Positions 51,638 through 63,400 of a DNA stretch of 64,000 nt are shown here, piece after piece. The translations under genes were made by a program, and so were the position numbers. The stretch is from contig JABVXU010000164.1 of the NCBI GenBank assembly GCA_013365365.1, positions 1-64,000 on the forward strand, read 5' to 3'. The stretch's first letter is position 1; every line of letters begins with the position of its first letter. The stretch is from Cruorifilaria tuberocauda (taxonomy: Eukaryota > Nematoda > Chromadorea > Rhabditida > Onchocercidae). The notes under the pieces are model-generated. The model was not told where the DNA came from. It saw only the letters and a list, made by a program, of their open reading frames with translations, and did no database searches.

Positions 51638-54600
51638 ATGGGTATAGTGGTATCATTACCGTCGAGCCCTGAACCTGAACCGGAAGATGCTTCAACAATT
51701 TCGGAGCGATTGTTACTTACGCTTGCTCAGAAACCGTTACGTATGACCAATATGTTACATATGATTAGGTATTTTAACTAATTTTTATAAGTAAAGAATA
51801 TTTAATTGTAAACTAATCAAATTTTATTAGCTATAAGTAATTAGTTTTATACCTGAAAATTCATGCTGATTATTAATGCTTCATCGAAGTTTAATTTAAA
51901 TAATTAAAATTATTTTTGTAATTTTTTGTGCTTAAAAAATAATATGTAATTAGCAATATCTCTCTAATTAATGATTTAAATAATCTTTATCATTTAGGAT
52001 TATAAGTGATTGTAGTTCAGAAGAGAAATTAAAATTATTTCATGCTGGTGTCCTTCGACGAATATGTGAAACAATCGCCGAGTATGGAGGTATTAATAAA
52101 TTAGATAGGCAAGTTTTGTATCTTAAATTAATCTTATAGAGTATTTTGCAGTATTAGTGAGGTAATTAGGAATGACGTAAAATGCTCGATTATATTGATA
52201 TAATATTATATTCAGTCATATATTATTATTACTCATGGAAATAAATATTAAAATAAAACTTGGATTAATTTTATCTTAGATAAAATATCGGCATTTTTTG
52301 TAAAGTACTGAAAATAAGACGATTTAAACTAATTACTTTTCTCATTTTTAAGTATTAATTATTTATTAATTATTAAAAGTGTTAAAAACCTTCCTCACAG
52401 AGTACGTCTAACAAATAATTAAAATAAATTTCTCTACTTTTTTCGATAATAAAAAAATATACTTTAGTTTCGAAATGCGTAAAAAGCTTATTTCTATCAA
52501 AAAATATTAAGTAAAACTTGGTTTAACTTTATTTTGGATTGAATATTAATTTCATAATGCTTTCAATAATTGCTTGAAATACTTGAAAATATTAACTTGG
52601 ATTGAATTTCAATTTTATAGTATGAAAATGTTTCTAATGATTGCTTTTATTGCTATCAATCATTTTAATGCTAAATGTAATTAAATTTTCAAACAAATAA
52701 TTTATCCAGTTGATAAGTAATAATTTCGGCAAAGTTTGAATAAGTAAGAAAGAAATTAAAATGATTTTCCGAAATTTGCTTTTTGTTTTTTTAGGTCAGA
52801 ATTTATTCATAATAAACGAAAAGAACAACAATGTATGAAACGGAAAAATAATATAACACAAATCCAGAAAGGTATCGGTTACGGATACGGTTCAACTCGT
52901 AGTCGATGGAATATCGAACGAACAGTTCAGCTTGATTTTTAATTTGGAATAACTTTATGATAGATTTCCTAATTTATTAATTAATTTCTGATTTATTTTT
53001 TTTTTTTTGAGATAATTTTATTAATCATCGAAAAACGGTCTTTAGAAAAAACAAAAACAAAAAGTTTTGCAGTAAGGTGATGATAAGTTATCAACTTAAT
53101 AAATAATAATTTGATAAGGCTTGAATTGAGATGATAATAATTTATCAGATTGATAAATGGTAATTTAAATAAAGTAATTTGAATATAGGTAGAAGAACGT
53201 CTAATTCGTGAGGAACATTTAATTTGGCTCCTAAATGCTGTAACAGCTTTTATTTATTGTGCATCACCGGATTTTTCCACCGATGAGCATTTGCATTTTA
53301 CTAATCGTTACCCGGTTCATCTCGGTAAACCAGTTATCCGAGAACTTAGCGAATCAGCTATCATTCCATTACTTGAATATCATCTTCATAATGATAGTGT
53401 TTTTGATGTTAGCGAACATATGGAGCTATATCAGGTACCATTCATTCATTTCTTCCTTATCACTAACTGTCCAGTGATACCAATTTATTTCACTGATATA
53501 AATTCTCTTCACATCATTGATAAAAGATATGAGAGTAAACGAAGATGATCTATTAATTTCATTTAAAAATCACCTCATTCACTTTTTATATTTAATGCTG
53601 AGGTTAAAAGGTCAGGAAATATTTTTATGAAATAAAATGAAAGTAAGTATTTGAATAGGAAATATCGTTGCTAATTGATTTATATCATAGCTTTGATTTT
53701 ACTTTAAAAAAAGAAAGCTAAAATTGTTTTTGAAAATTTTAAACAATAAACAATATTGATAATAAATAGGCGCTGTTGGAGACAGCGGCGGCAATGTCCT
53801 TGGTGCCAGATTTGGTACCATATTTGGTGCATCCAATTAATTGTTCTCGTTCCATTGCTAAAGATTTAATGATGCAATTCGCAAATGCAATAGCTTCATA
53901 TCCTAATTCTTTCAAAGGTCAAATGGATTCGTTGGATTTTAGGTTTATTGATTTTATCACCAAAGTACAACAATATTCACAGGTATGTAATGGATTATCA
54001 TAAAGATCAATACAAGTTAATTGAAATTATCTTAAATTTTTGATAGCCAAGAATAATCTAAGTATTTAAAGAGATTTTTTCTTTTAACTAATATGAATTT
54101 TACATTAAATTAAATTTCTGCTTTTTAGGTTTTGATAATTGCTGCTTATCGATATGAGCAAGGTATTCCGGTTGAACAACGAGTACGAACCAGGATGACA
54201 AGAAGTATAAGAACTGATGATGAGGAGGTGTTAACCGGAGATGATGAGGAGAATTGTGCAGAAAAAGAAAATTTATCAATTCTTTATCGTCGAATTCTGA
54301 AAAATTTTCAAGTTCAGACATTCAGGTGTTTTATAAAAATCTTATCGTAAATTACCGGATAGTTTCTAATTAAAACTCTCAATGCTAATTTTCAAATAAA
54401 AAAGTTATAATCGATTTATTTTGAAATTAAATAAGATTCAAATTTAAAATCAACTAACTGCATAATTGAAAGCTTTCTATTTCGAAAGAAAAATTTCCAA
54501 TTAATTTAGACTAATCGGTGATTACGGTAAACTTCTTGTACCGTTTACATTCAAGAAAGAAGTCCGTAATGTAAATCCGTTTTCGCCTGCATTGAAAGAA

Positions 54601-56736
54601 CGAACAAAACGAATTGGTTAGCTAATTTTGTTTATTTGTTTGTTTGATTGAATATGAATTTGATATTTTATTAATTTAAAATTTTATTTTAAAACTTTTG
54701 TTTTGTAATTTTTTAAAAAAGTTTTTTTCAATTATTACTGTAATAATAAATTTTGTAAACAGCAAAAGAACTTGCATCAATGCCGAATAGTCTACCATTG
54801 AATGCTTGTAATAGTATATTCGTTTGCTTGGATGAAGGACGATGTGATATTGTTAAAGTACTTATCTCAGGACCTGATGATACACCGTATCAGAATGGTC
54901 TTTTTGAATTTGATGTTTTCTTTCCAACAAAGTATCACTTTCTTTTTTCTTTCATTAATTAAAATATGATCAAGCAATAATTTTACTCTTTAAAATTTAC
55001 CTAATAATTGATATTACAATAGAAATTGGAATGATTATATTTTGTAAAATGAATTGATCATCGTTAGAATAAAAATTAAATATTCTATTTTTCATTCAAA
55101 TAAAAATCTCTTTCTTCATCAATAATCATGAAATTAAATTGAAAGATTTAAATGAAACTAATCATTTTATAAATTCACTTGAAATTTAATCATAAAATTT
55201 CGGAAGATCATCCAATCATTAATTAATGATACCTCAGAATAATATAAGTTATAATGAATAAATTCATGAAATATAGTTGAATTTTATAATTGATTAAATT
55301 CGCATTTTAATTTTTCAGTTATCCATTTTCGCCACCAAAATGTGTTTTTTTAACGACTGGTGAAGGAAATGTACGCTTCAATCCAAATCTTTATAATGAT
55401 GGTAAAATTTGTTTATCAATATTAGGTACATGGGAAGGTCGACCAGAGGAGAAATGGAATGCGCATTGCTCTCTATTACAAGTGCTTATTAGCATTCAGG
55501 TAATTTAAGATTAAACGCTTTTAATGAGATGATTAACTTAGAAAAAAGATATAATAAAATGAATTATTAAACTCTAAAAGATTAGGAAGCACATTTGTTG
55601 ATATTTATAAATATCACTAAAGTATATCACAAATGCTTCCAAAAATTATTCATTAATATCATCAAAGAAATGCTACATACATCATTTTACCTTATCAAAT
55701 ATACTGTTTCTAATGATACAATATAATGATAGGGGCTGATATTCGTGAAGGAACCTTATTTCAACGAGCCTGGTTTCGAGAAGTACCAAGGAACTGAGGA
55801 AGGTGAAGGATATTCGAAACGTTATAATCTTCAGATCGGATATGCAACGTTAATTTATGCAATTAGAGAACAAATTAAAAAAGGTCCCTCATATTTCAAA
55901 GTATGTTCATTCTTACATTTTTGCGAGCAATTTAAAATATTCTCTATACTCATAAACATTGCAGATATTGGCGAAAAATCTTTTGTTCATAAAATTTAAA
56001 TCTATGGAAATTGATATTGATATTAAGGAGCTTTTAAAGAATTTGTAATGAAGAACAAAATTAATAATCATTAACAGGAGTTGCGAATATCTTAGTGAAT
56101 TAGATGATATGTTAAAATCTTCAAAGCTATTAATTATTTCTTATTCATCAAACTTCAAAGCAATTCTTAACTACTATATAATTAAGATAATAAATTGAAG
56201 GATATGCTTTCTACAAGCATATTTTAATTCGCAGTTTGTTAACAAGGATATTTCAGAATATTATCAAGCGTCATTTCTGGCTCAAACGTCATAGTGTCAT
56301 TGAGCAAGCACAAAATTGGCTCAGAGAAATGAGCGAATATACAGCCGAAATTGATAAGCATCCACCAAAGAATGTCCTACCGCCGTTCTGCACAGCGACT
56401 AATTTCATTGCACAGGTTGCTATCAAGTCCTTCAAATTTTAATTAATTTCACAGTTCATGAATTCGATCACTTTACAAATTATAGTTCTGAAGATAATTG
56501 CAATCTTTCAGGAAAACTGAAAATTTAAAAATAGAATAAAAGATAATTTTAAAAACTTTGAGTTATTATATTAAAGCTTTGTTGAATGAAATCCAGCTTA
56601 GGCTGAAAAAATTCAATCTCTTTAGCATAAAAATATCCTTACGAAATTACAGAAGCGGATTATTTGCCAGATGATTGAAGATTTCCGAAAAATGGGCAAT
56701 AGCGGTAAGCAATATAAGTTCTTTCTATCTATATGA
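51638..56736 (+). CDS. BIRC6/UBC-17-like ubiquitin-conjugating enzyme (E2)
   Basis: Twelve exons: 51638-51768, 51998-52108, 52795-52924, 53189-53434, 53770-53982, 54129-54325, 54510-54616, 54763-54931, 55319-55499, 55733-55900, 56257-56415 and 56653-56736. Phases agree and give 631 residues. A helical N-terminal half (with [14 protein letters not shown] and REEHLIWLL) resembles the part just before the E2 fold of BIRC6/BRUCE. The UBC domain spans about 385-560 with [38 protein letters not shown] and EPYFNEPG; Cys466 is the predicted catalytic cysteine. No BIR domain is present, which matches C. elegans UBC-17 as I recall it. Known for BIRC6: ubiquitin transfer in apoptosis and autophagy control; the role here is inferred. 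Exon 3 ends in a weak donor (ACA|GTTCAG) chosen by phase and similarity. Exon 11 may instead read through to TAA at 56442. The ATG at 51638 follows TTAATAG by 7 nt; earlier exons are possible. Confidence 0.88.
52109..52794 (+). other. GC-AG intron in the E2 gene
   Basis: The donor is GATAG|GCAAGT and the acceptor TTTTTTTAG. No GT donor nearby keeps the phase, and the joined protein reads through smoothly. Confidence 0.75.
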
Positions 56737-57216
56737 TGCTACGAAAAACAAAGTGGTAATGAGATTACTTACCACAGAATAAACTTGTACACTATAAGGA
56801 AGTACAAATAAGACTGGGAGGTCTTTATATTCGTTAGTACCTTAAGTTCAGAAACATGAACATGCAAATCATCAACTAGTAGAGCCCACTATATGAAGAA
56901 TAATAAATGACAGAAGCTTACAATGAATAGAAAATTTGGATTAAAAAATTCTTGCGCTATCAAACGTAGATCATTTTATTCAATATCAAAATGTTGAAAC
57001 AAAGAAATAACAGTACAATGGACAAATAATACCCAAGTAGATTTTCCTTTATTAACTTCCTAAATACTCCTCTAAAAAAGGAAATATATATTTAGAAATC
57101 CTACCGATCTCCGTAAAAAGACTCATTGTATTTATAACAATCAGAAAACGAATACAAAAATATTGCACTAATGAAAATAACGTTACAGAGGAATAAATTC
57201 AACTATTAAATTGCAA
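56737..57216. other. Convergent intergenic region
   Basis: 480 bp between the 3' ends of the E2 gene (plus) and the MAGE-like gene (minus). It holds the E2 poly(A) signal and, for the minus strand, an AATAAA at 57053-57048. No other gene is seen. Confidence 0.6.
56778..56783 (+). terminator. Polyadenylation signal AATAAA of the E2 gene
   Basis: AATAAA 42 bp after the stop of exon 12. Another AATAAA at 56535-56540 lies 93 bp after the alternative stop at 56442, in the last intron, and could serve the shorter form. Confidence 0.55.
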
Positions 57217-59132
57217 TCAGTCATTTCGAGCAACAGCACTTTGTGCTTCCTGGTAATGCAATCTCCAGTGTTGTGGAGCACTACCATCCATACTGCAATA
57301 TGCTCGAAGAATTGTCTGCAAAATTTCAACTTTTCTTTTACTTTACAAATCTACGCTATTCAATCTTTTACTTAATAAAATGTATTAGATCCTCCAATTA
57401 TATTCAGAATTTCGTCAAAATCAATGTAAAAATCGTTTCCTCCTTCTTTGAGGATTTCACAGTTCTGGATTGAATTATTTCCTCTCAAATTTTAACCTAC
57501 GAGATTACTCTGTAGGATATGTTGGAGTATCAATTCCTGGATTGATTGGATGCTCTGGCGATATTGCTCACGATATTTTTATTCGTTAATTGTTAAAGGA
57601 AAGAAGATGAAGTTAGGATGAAAGAAACTTATTAAGTTGCTTAATGAGAGGCATGCCACAGAGAATTTCAATTAAATATATCCTTCCTCCTCATTTTTAA
57701 TTCATTTGTTTACTATAAGAATGTAATGTTTTTCAGTATGAGAAACATGACATAGAAAGCAATTACTTTTCTAGACTACATTCCCGTCGTATGCTGAAAT
57801 AAAAGTTACGTACCATTGGATCGACAAGAGATTTTGCCCGAGGTCCCCACTCATATGTTACAATATCTCGACCACTTTCATCCATTCGCTTCGTGAACGT
57901 TAACCAACCTTAAATAAAACGCTAAGTTTCACTCATCATAATTACTCAGAACAAAGATTAAATGAAAAAAGGGATAAAGATATTAAATTATTACATTAAG
58001 CCAAAAGAATTTGGAGAGAAATTGGCCGAAATCCCTCAAATTAATTTCTATAATTCTGACTTTGCGTAAGTGATCTGAGTAAATCGAAAAATGGTTCGAA
58101 AGGAGATCTCACCTTGTGAAACAAATTCAGCAGTATATGCGGTTCCGAGCAATCTGTTCAGATCCGTTTGATTCCCAAAGCAACCATTCTCAGTAATACC
58201 CATTCCTTTCTTACATAACGATATGAAGACTTTCAATTAGAAGCAAAATTAATGTAATGGATATATGTTAATTACGCTAAAAGTCATTAAAAACTTTCCA
58301 TAAAGAAAGTATGAAAATAACAAATTTACCAAAAAACTTTTTAATGAACTCTCAGAAACGGAATAAGTAGAAGAACCAGGACGATGCATCATATAAATGA
58401 ACATCAGAATTGCAATCAATAGTCCATACTTCGCTTTATCCTATGACAAAATATGTGACACAAATCAATTTCTTTGATTTTCATTAAAATTTAAAAAATA
58501 CCTAGTACAAAAATCACGAAACACTCATGATAATAATAATAAAAGAGATACCTCGTCGGAATAGCAATAATTCTCATCAGTAGTATCGTGTTGAATTTTC
58601 AAGGCATTTTTTACATATAACTCGTATCCGTGTGAAGTTTTTATTTTGCATACCTGGAATAAACCGTAAAATGCAACTTTAATCGTTCAAAAACGAAGAA
58701 TAAATTCAAGCATTTTATGGTAATGATGTGAAGTATTCTGATTTAAATAGAACTGATTTGGTTAAATCGGAATTGTATGAAAACATACCTTCACACCGAT
58801 AACTGTATCTAAAACATTAATGGTTTCGTCAATACATCGATCCCACAATCTAATATTCGAAAGTTTGGTGCATTTCCTTTTTCTATTCTGGAAAAATATA
58901 AATCATTATGAAAATGAGAAAATTTTACTGAGCTTTTTTCACCAAAGGAGAATATCAAGTGATTGTTATTGATCAGTTTCACTCTCGGGAAAAAATGATA
59001 TTATACGGGAGGTTTGAAAGAACTTTGTGAATCCAATACCTGCAAGTAGAGAATTAACTGAGCCAGTTCAGCAGTACTATTTTTCTGCATTGGACTGATT
59101 TCTTCATCGATAGCTACTTCTTCGTAATGCAT
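57217..59132 (-). CDS. MAGE-domain protein, NSE3-like (one-base frame disruption)
   Basis: Exons (minus, 5' to 3'): 59132-59040, 58887-58789, 58653-58552, 58440-58338, 58229-58113, 57909-57814 and 57315-57217. About 235 residues once the extra base is ignored. Seen: an N-terminal helical part (AELAQLILYLQ), the MAGE core YGLLIAILMFIYM with VSESSL after it, TAEFVSQGWL, YEWGPRAKSLVDPM, and the C-terminal helix APQHWRLHYQEAQSAVA, which aligns in spacing with the end of NSE3. Known: NSE3 is part of the SMC5/6 complex with NSE1 and NSE4, acting in DNA repair. Inferred: the same role. Oddities: at 57900-57902 three Ts (AAA on the coding strand) give one base too many, so a TAA falls in frame and the conserved frame resumes one base later; the donor at 58337 (A|GTTTTTTGG) is weak, although phase supports it. 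Either sequence error or real decay. Possible 5' exons at 59159-59133, 59669-59622 and 59834-59808 are open and in phase, but lack a start codon. Confidence 0.75.
57501..57566 (-). other. Possible optional exon in the last MAGE-like intron
   Basis: A 22-codon open stretch (glutamine-rich, QSIQSIQELILQHILQ) with a good donor (GTAGGT) and phase 0 at both ends, but a poor acceptor (CGTGAG). Spacing to other MAGE proteins fits better when it is skipped. Confidence 0.25.
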
Positions 59133-60404
59133 GTTCAGCAAAACTTTAAAAATATCAATCTAAAAGTTTTAAATACGGTCGATGAAGCTTTCATTAAATA
59201 TAAAAACGTTACATTTAAAAACGATATGAGACGAGAATTTAATCTTCCTAATCTTAGATACAATTGGTTAGCATGTGAAGTAGATAATAAATAAGTTAAT
59301 ATACTTTCTTATTGAATTATACAACATTAAGAAACTAAATCATGTACTGAAACGATTTAAAACGGTTTGAAAATTAATTAGTTAATGGAATGAGTAAAAC
59401 AATAATTGTGAAAGAGAGAAATGCTGAATGATTTTTGTACGAATAAAATGAATAAACCCTTCTAACCTTTCAGTCTTCCGACCTTCCTACCCCTCACTTT
59501 CTCTCTCAAAATCGAGAATTTTATAATCTTTCAAACTCAGAGATACGATCTAAAATAATAAACAAAGTAATATCAATTATAACACTTACTATCTAGAAAC
59601 TTTTAGATAAAAATTTCTTACGCTAATAATACAATTACCAGTAAGATCGGTTAAACTCGCCCAATAAATCTGAAACAGAGAGAAAAAAAGAAAAAAAACT
59701 AAACAGTAGTGTAGGAACTTCTTAGTCTCCTAACGATATTTCATCTCATTTTGATTTTATTCAGCTTATTCCTATTATCTGGCTTAAAAATGGAATTTAA
59801 GTCGAACCTGATTCACAAGAGTTTCATTCGCATCCTGAAATGTTTAAACTGGTGATACAACTCCTCTATCTGAACGTTATATCAGTTAAATATTTCGCGC
59901 GCACGAAACAAACCGCGTCAGACCATATTTTGAATTGAAAGTAAAGAACCAGATCAAAGAGTTAGAAAGTTAAAAAGAAGTAAAGAGTTAGAAAAATTCG
60001 TCCTTAAATCATTTTTTTCCTTGTCCGAAAAATTTGCATAAAATGTGCAGTCTGAGTAAATGATGCTATGCCAAGTTTATTCAGATCCATAGTAACAGAT
60101 TCAATATGCAAATTACTCTGCATTCTATTCAAATTTTCTCAGTTAACTCAGTATAAAAGGCGGGTATACAGTCATTTCCCGCAACTTTCTTTTCTGTTTT
60201 ATTAAGGGAACCCAGAAGTTAACTAGGAGTGCCGTTCACAGCGATAAGATTTTGATCCACAATTTTCATCTCCTAAAATCAGTTCATGTTTATAACAATT
60301 TCGTTACAGCTTTCTTTCGTATTAATTTTTTAATTTCAGATTTGTAAATACATTTCGATGTTTCTGTATATTTATGCGTCATATCTTATCTGTAGATAAC
60401 AACG
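59133..60404. promoter_or_regulatory. Divergent (head-to-head) promoter region
   Basis: About 1.27 kb between the start codons of the MAGE-like gene (minus) and the unrecognised gene (plus). The left part may carry 5' exons of the MAGE-like gene (59669-59622 and 59834-59808, both in phase). A CpG-bearing patch (CGCGCGCACG near 59898) is the likely core. A minus-strand ATG open frame of 28 codons at about 60090-60007 has no donor and is not called. Confidence 0.45.
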
Positions 60405-63400
60405 ATGCAAAAAGATTTCAGAAAAATTATGGATGTAAGCGATTGGGCAAAACCTGAAGTTATTCAGTTATTGGAGCAATATATTCAGGAATCTATTGGA
60501 TCAATTGAAGAACTACATCAAGAAATTCAACGAGTTACAGGGAAAAATATTACCGTTCAAAAGTTGCAACATCACCTTCAACTATTCCAAAAGGTTACTC
60601 TTTCAGATCCTATCAGAACTTATATATAATTTGTGCTGTACACTTTAATATATTTATTTACATATTAGTATATATATATTTCATCAAATTACAGTTTAAG
60701 TATTAAGATATATGAAAGAAACTGCAAAATAAATGAGAAAAATTAGTCCAATATTAAACAGATGCCACCATTCTAAATTGAAAAACTAAATGAGCCTTCT
60801 AAATTTGGGATTCTCTTATTCTTCTCCCAATGTAACAATGAATCTTTCATATTAGCTGAATGCTTCTTTACTAAAATTTGGTGAAAGGAGTAGAGTAGTA
60901 GTGTTGCAGGAAACTACTGCTTACAAACAACACTCAAAAGATGAAACTTCCGGACCTGTTCCAACAGGTAGCAATTTTGAGCAAGGAATGCAACTACCAG
61001 GAGAATTTTCGAATAGCAAAGAAGGAGGAACAGGTAAAGGAGAAGAAGCACACGCCGACCAGGTACCGAGTAGTACGAAAGCATCAGTCAGTCACAAACG
61101 CACATTTCCGAAAGTAAAAAGTTCAATCCGGAAAATCACAGCACGACGAAGAGAGGAATTAAAAATAATAAGAAGTTATCGAACTCGCAGACGAAAGAAA
61201 AGAAAAGTATCATTAAAAACGACAGCATCAGATAGGTACCTTAAATGTTCCTTATTTTGAGAATGGTTAAGGAAGACAGATTATCCTTTTTCAAAGTAAG
61301 TTTTCCACCTTTCAACCTTAATCTTGATCTTTGGATATTTATCTCACTCTTTGGAAGATCTCACGAAACAGTAGGTGCATTGTACGTAAGAATAAATTTC
61401 AGGGAAAAAGATTTAAAAGTAACGACAGGCGTCCAACAAGAAGCTGGAGAACAACAAATAATAGTTGCTCAAGCTGAATCAGCTGCATCAATTTCAACAG
61501 AACAAAGTAAACCAGCAGTAATTTCGACTCAATCAGTACCAAGTAGATCGGAATGTACGATATCCACAGAGTCAAGTGTTCCTACCTCGGATAAAGACAC
61601 AGAAGGCACAGAGCCCAATGTTCCTGTCCCGAATAGGGAAGCAGAGGAATGTATAATATCCGAAGAGCCCAATGTTCCTACTCCGGATAAAGAAGAATGT
61701 GTAATATTATCCACAGAGCCTAATGTTCCTACTCCGGATAAGGAAACAGAGGAATGTATAATATTATCCACAGAGCCCAATATCCCTGTCCCGAGTACGG
61801 AAGCAGAAGAATGTATAATATTATCCAAAGAGCCCAATGTTCCTACTCCGGATAAAGAAGAATGCGTAATATTATCAACAGAGCCCAATATCCCTGTCCC
61901 GAGTACGGAAGCAGAAGAATGTATAATATTATCCAAAGAGCCTAATGTTCCTACTCCGGATAAGGAAACAGAGGAATGTATAATATTATCCACAGAGCCA
62001 AATGTCCCTACCTCGGATAGAGATACAGAAAAATGTGTAATATTATCTACAGAGCCCAATGTTCCTGTATCGAGTACGGAAACAGAGAAAAGCACGATAT
62101 TAGCCACACAGTCAAGTGTTCCCGTTTCAAACAGAAACGAACTGGAATGTGCAGTATTAGCCAAGGAGCCAAGTGTTCCTAGCAATGATGGCATATTACG
62201 GTCGCAAGTCACAACTGGAAGAGATGCTGACTGGTGTGGTAACGCTACCGATGCTTGCTGGTATGGTAGAGCTACTGATGCCGGTTGGTATGGTAGCACT
62301 ACCGGTATTGATTGGCGTGGTAGCGTCACCGAAGTTGACTGGCGTAGTAGCACTACCGATGCTGGTTGGTATGATAGTGCTACCGATGCTGGCTCGTACA
62401 GTAGCGCTACCGGTGTTGACTGGCACAGTAGAACCGCTGATGTTAACTGGCACAGCAGCACTACCAATCTTGATAACGCCACTGTACCGTCTGTGATATA
62501 CGAGTCTACCGGATCGGAAAACAATCAATACGTAGGTAAGTACCAGTTACCAATGGAATCATCGAATATCAGTGTCTAAAACTAAACAACATTTACAATG
62601 TTAATGGAGGCAAAAACTGAATTTAACACCTACTGGGGACGCGTTAAATTGAGATCTTAAGGTTAACTATACAGCTGTTTTGGAGGGAATTTTTGATTCG
62701 TTATGATTGATTGCAGGCAAGTTTTATACTCGAGTGGGGTTGACATTATGGTAATTTAGGATAGAAATGAATATAGGAATTATGGGAATTCAAATTTAGT
62801 AGTAATTAAAGTTGACAATCTTGTAGAAAAGGAAAGATTACAGTTACATTACACATTGGATCTTATGCAACCATCTTTGGATTTTAGTTCTCTCCATTTG
62901 TACATCCTTCATTCTTCTTTCCATTAGCTATTTTTGTCTTCATCAATGTCTTTGCTGAATTGTGTTACTAAATGCAGTTTAGAAGTTTGTAATTTAACTC
63001 AAATTTTCTTTAGGCGATAAAATGCAAAGCAATCTTGTCAATCAGCAGTTCCAATCAATGACAACTCATTTGGATCATTGTAAATTTCAATTTTATTTTT
63101 TGTGTAGTCGCTGAAGAAAATGTAGAGGAAATTTGGTATTAAGGAAATGCAAAATTATCAAGAAAACATCGAAATTATGAAATTGGAATAGATTTCTACA
63201 GAAACTTTTATTTTACGGAAATTGCACATAGAAATAAATTTAATTCTACAGCAAGATTTTCAGGTCTGAATGCGCTACGTTTACTTCGGAACGAAGTTAT
63301 GTCTGTGCATTATAAAATAATGGAAGGTCATTGGGAAAATGATCCAGCCGACGGTGAAAAGACCCTAGAAGAGAAACTGGATTTTATCAATCAGATTTAT

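Noticed and set aside
60007..60092. 28-codon ATG open frame on the minus strand, considered as exon 1 of the MAGE-like gene
   Set aside because: No GT or plausible GC donor before its stop that would join to the next exon in phase.
61529..62524. 331-codon open frame on the minus strand opposite the repeat exon
   Set aside because: Its pattern (GTLGSVDN units) is the exact complement of the two in-frame arrays: repeats in multiples of three keep an antisense frame open as well. The plus-strand frame has matching splice sites and phases on both sides.
62196..62528. Two more long open frames over the Trp-type array (one on each strand)
   Set aside because: Same cause: the 27-bp array keeps several frames open. 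No splice borders and no independent support.
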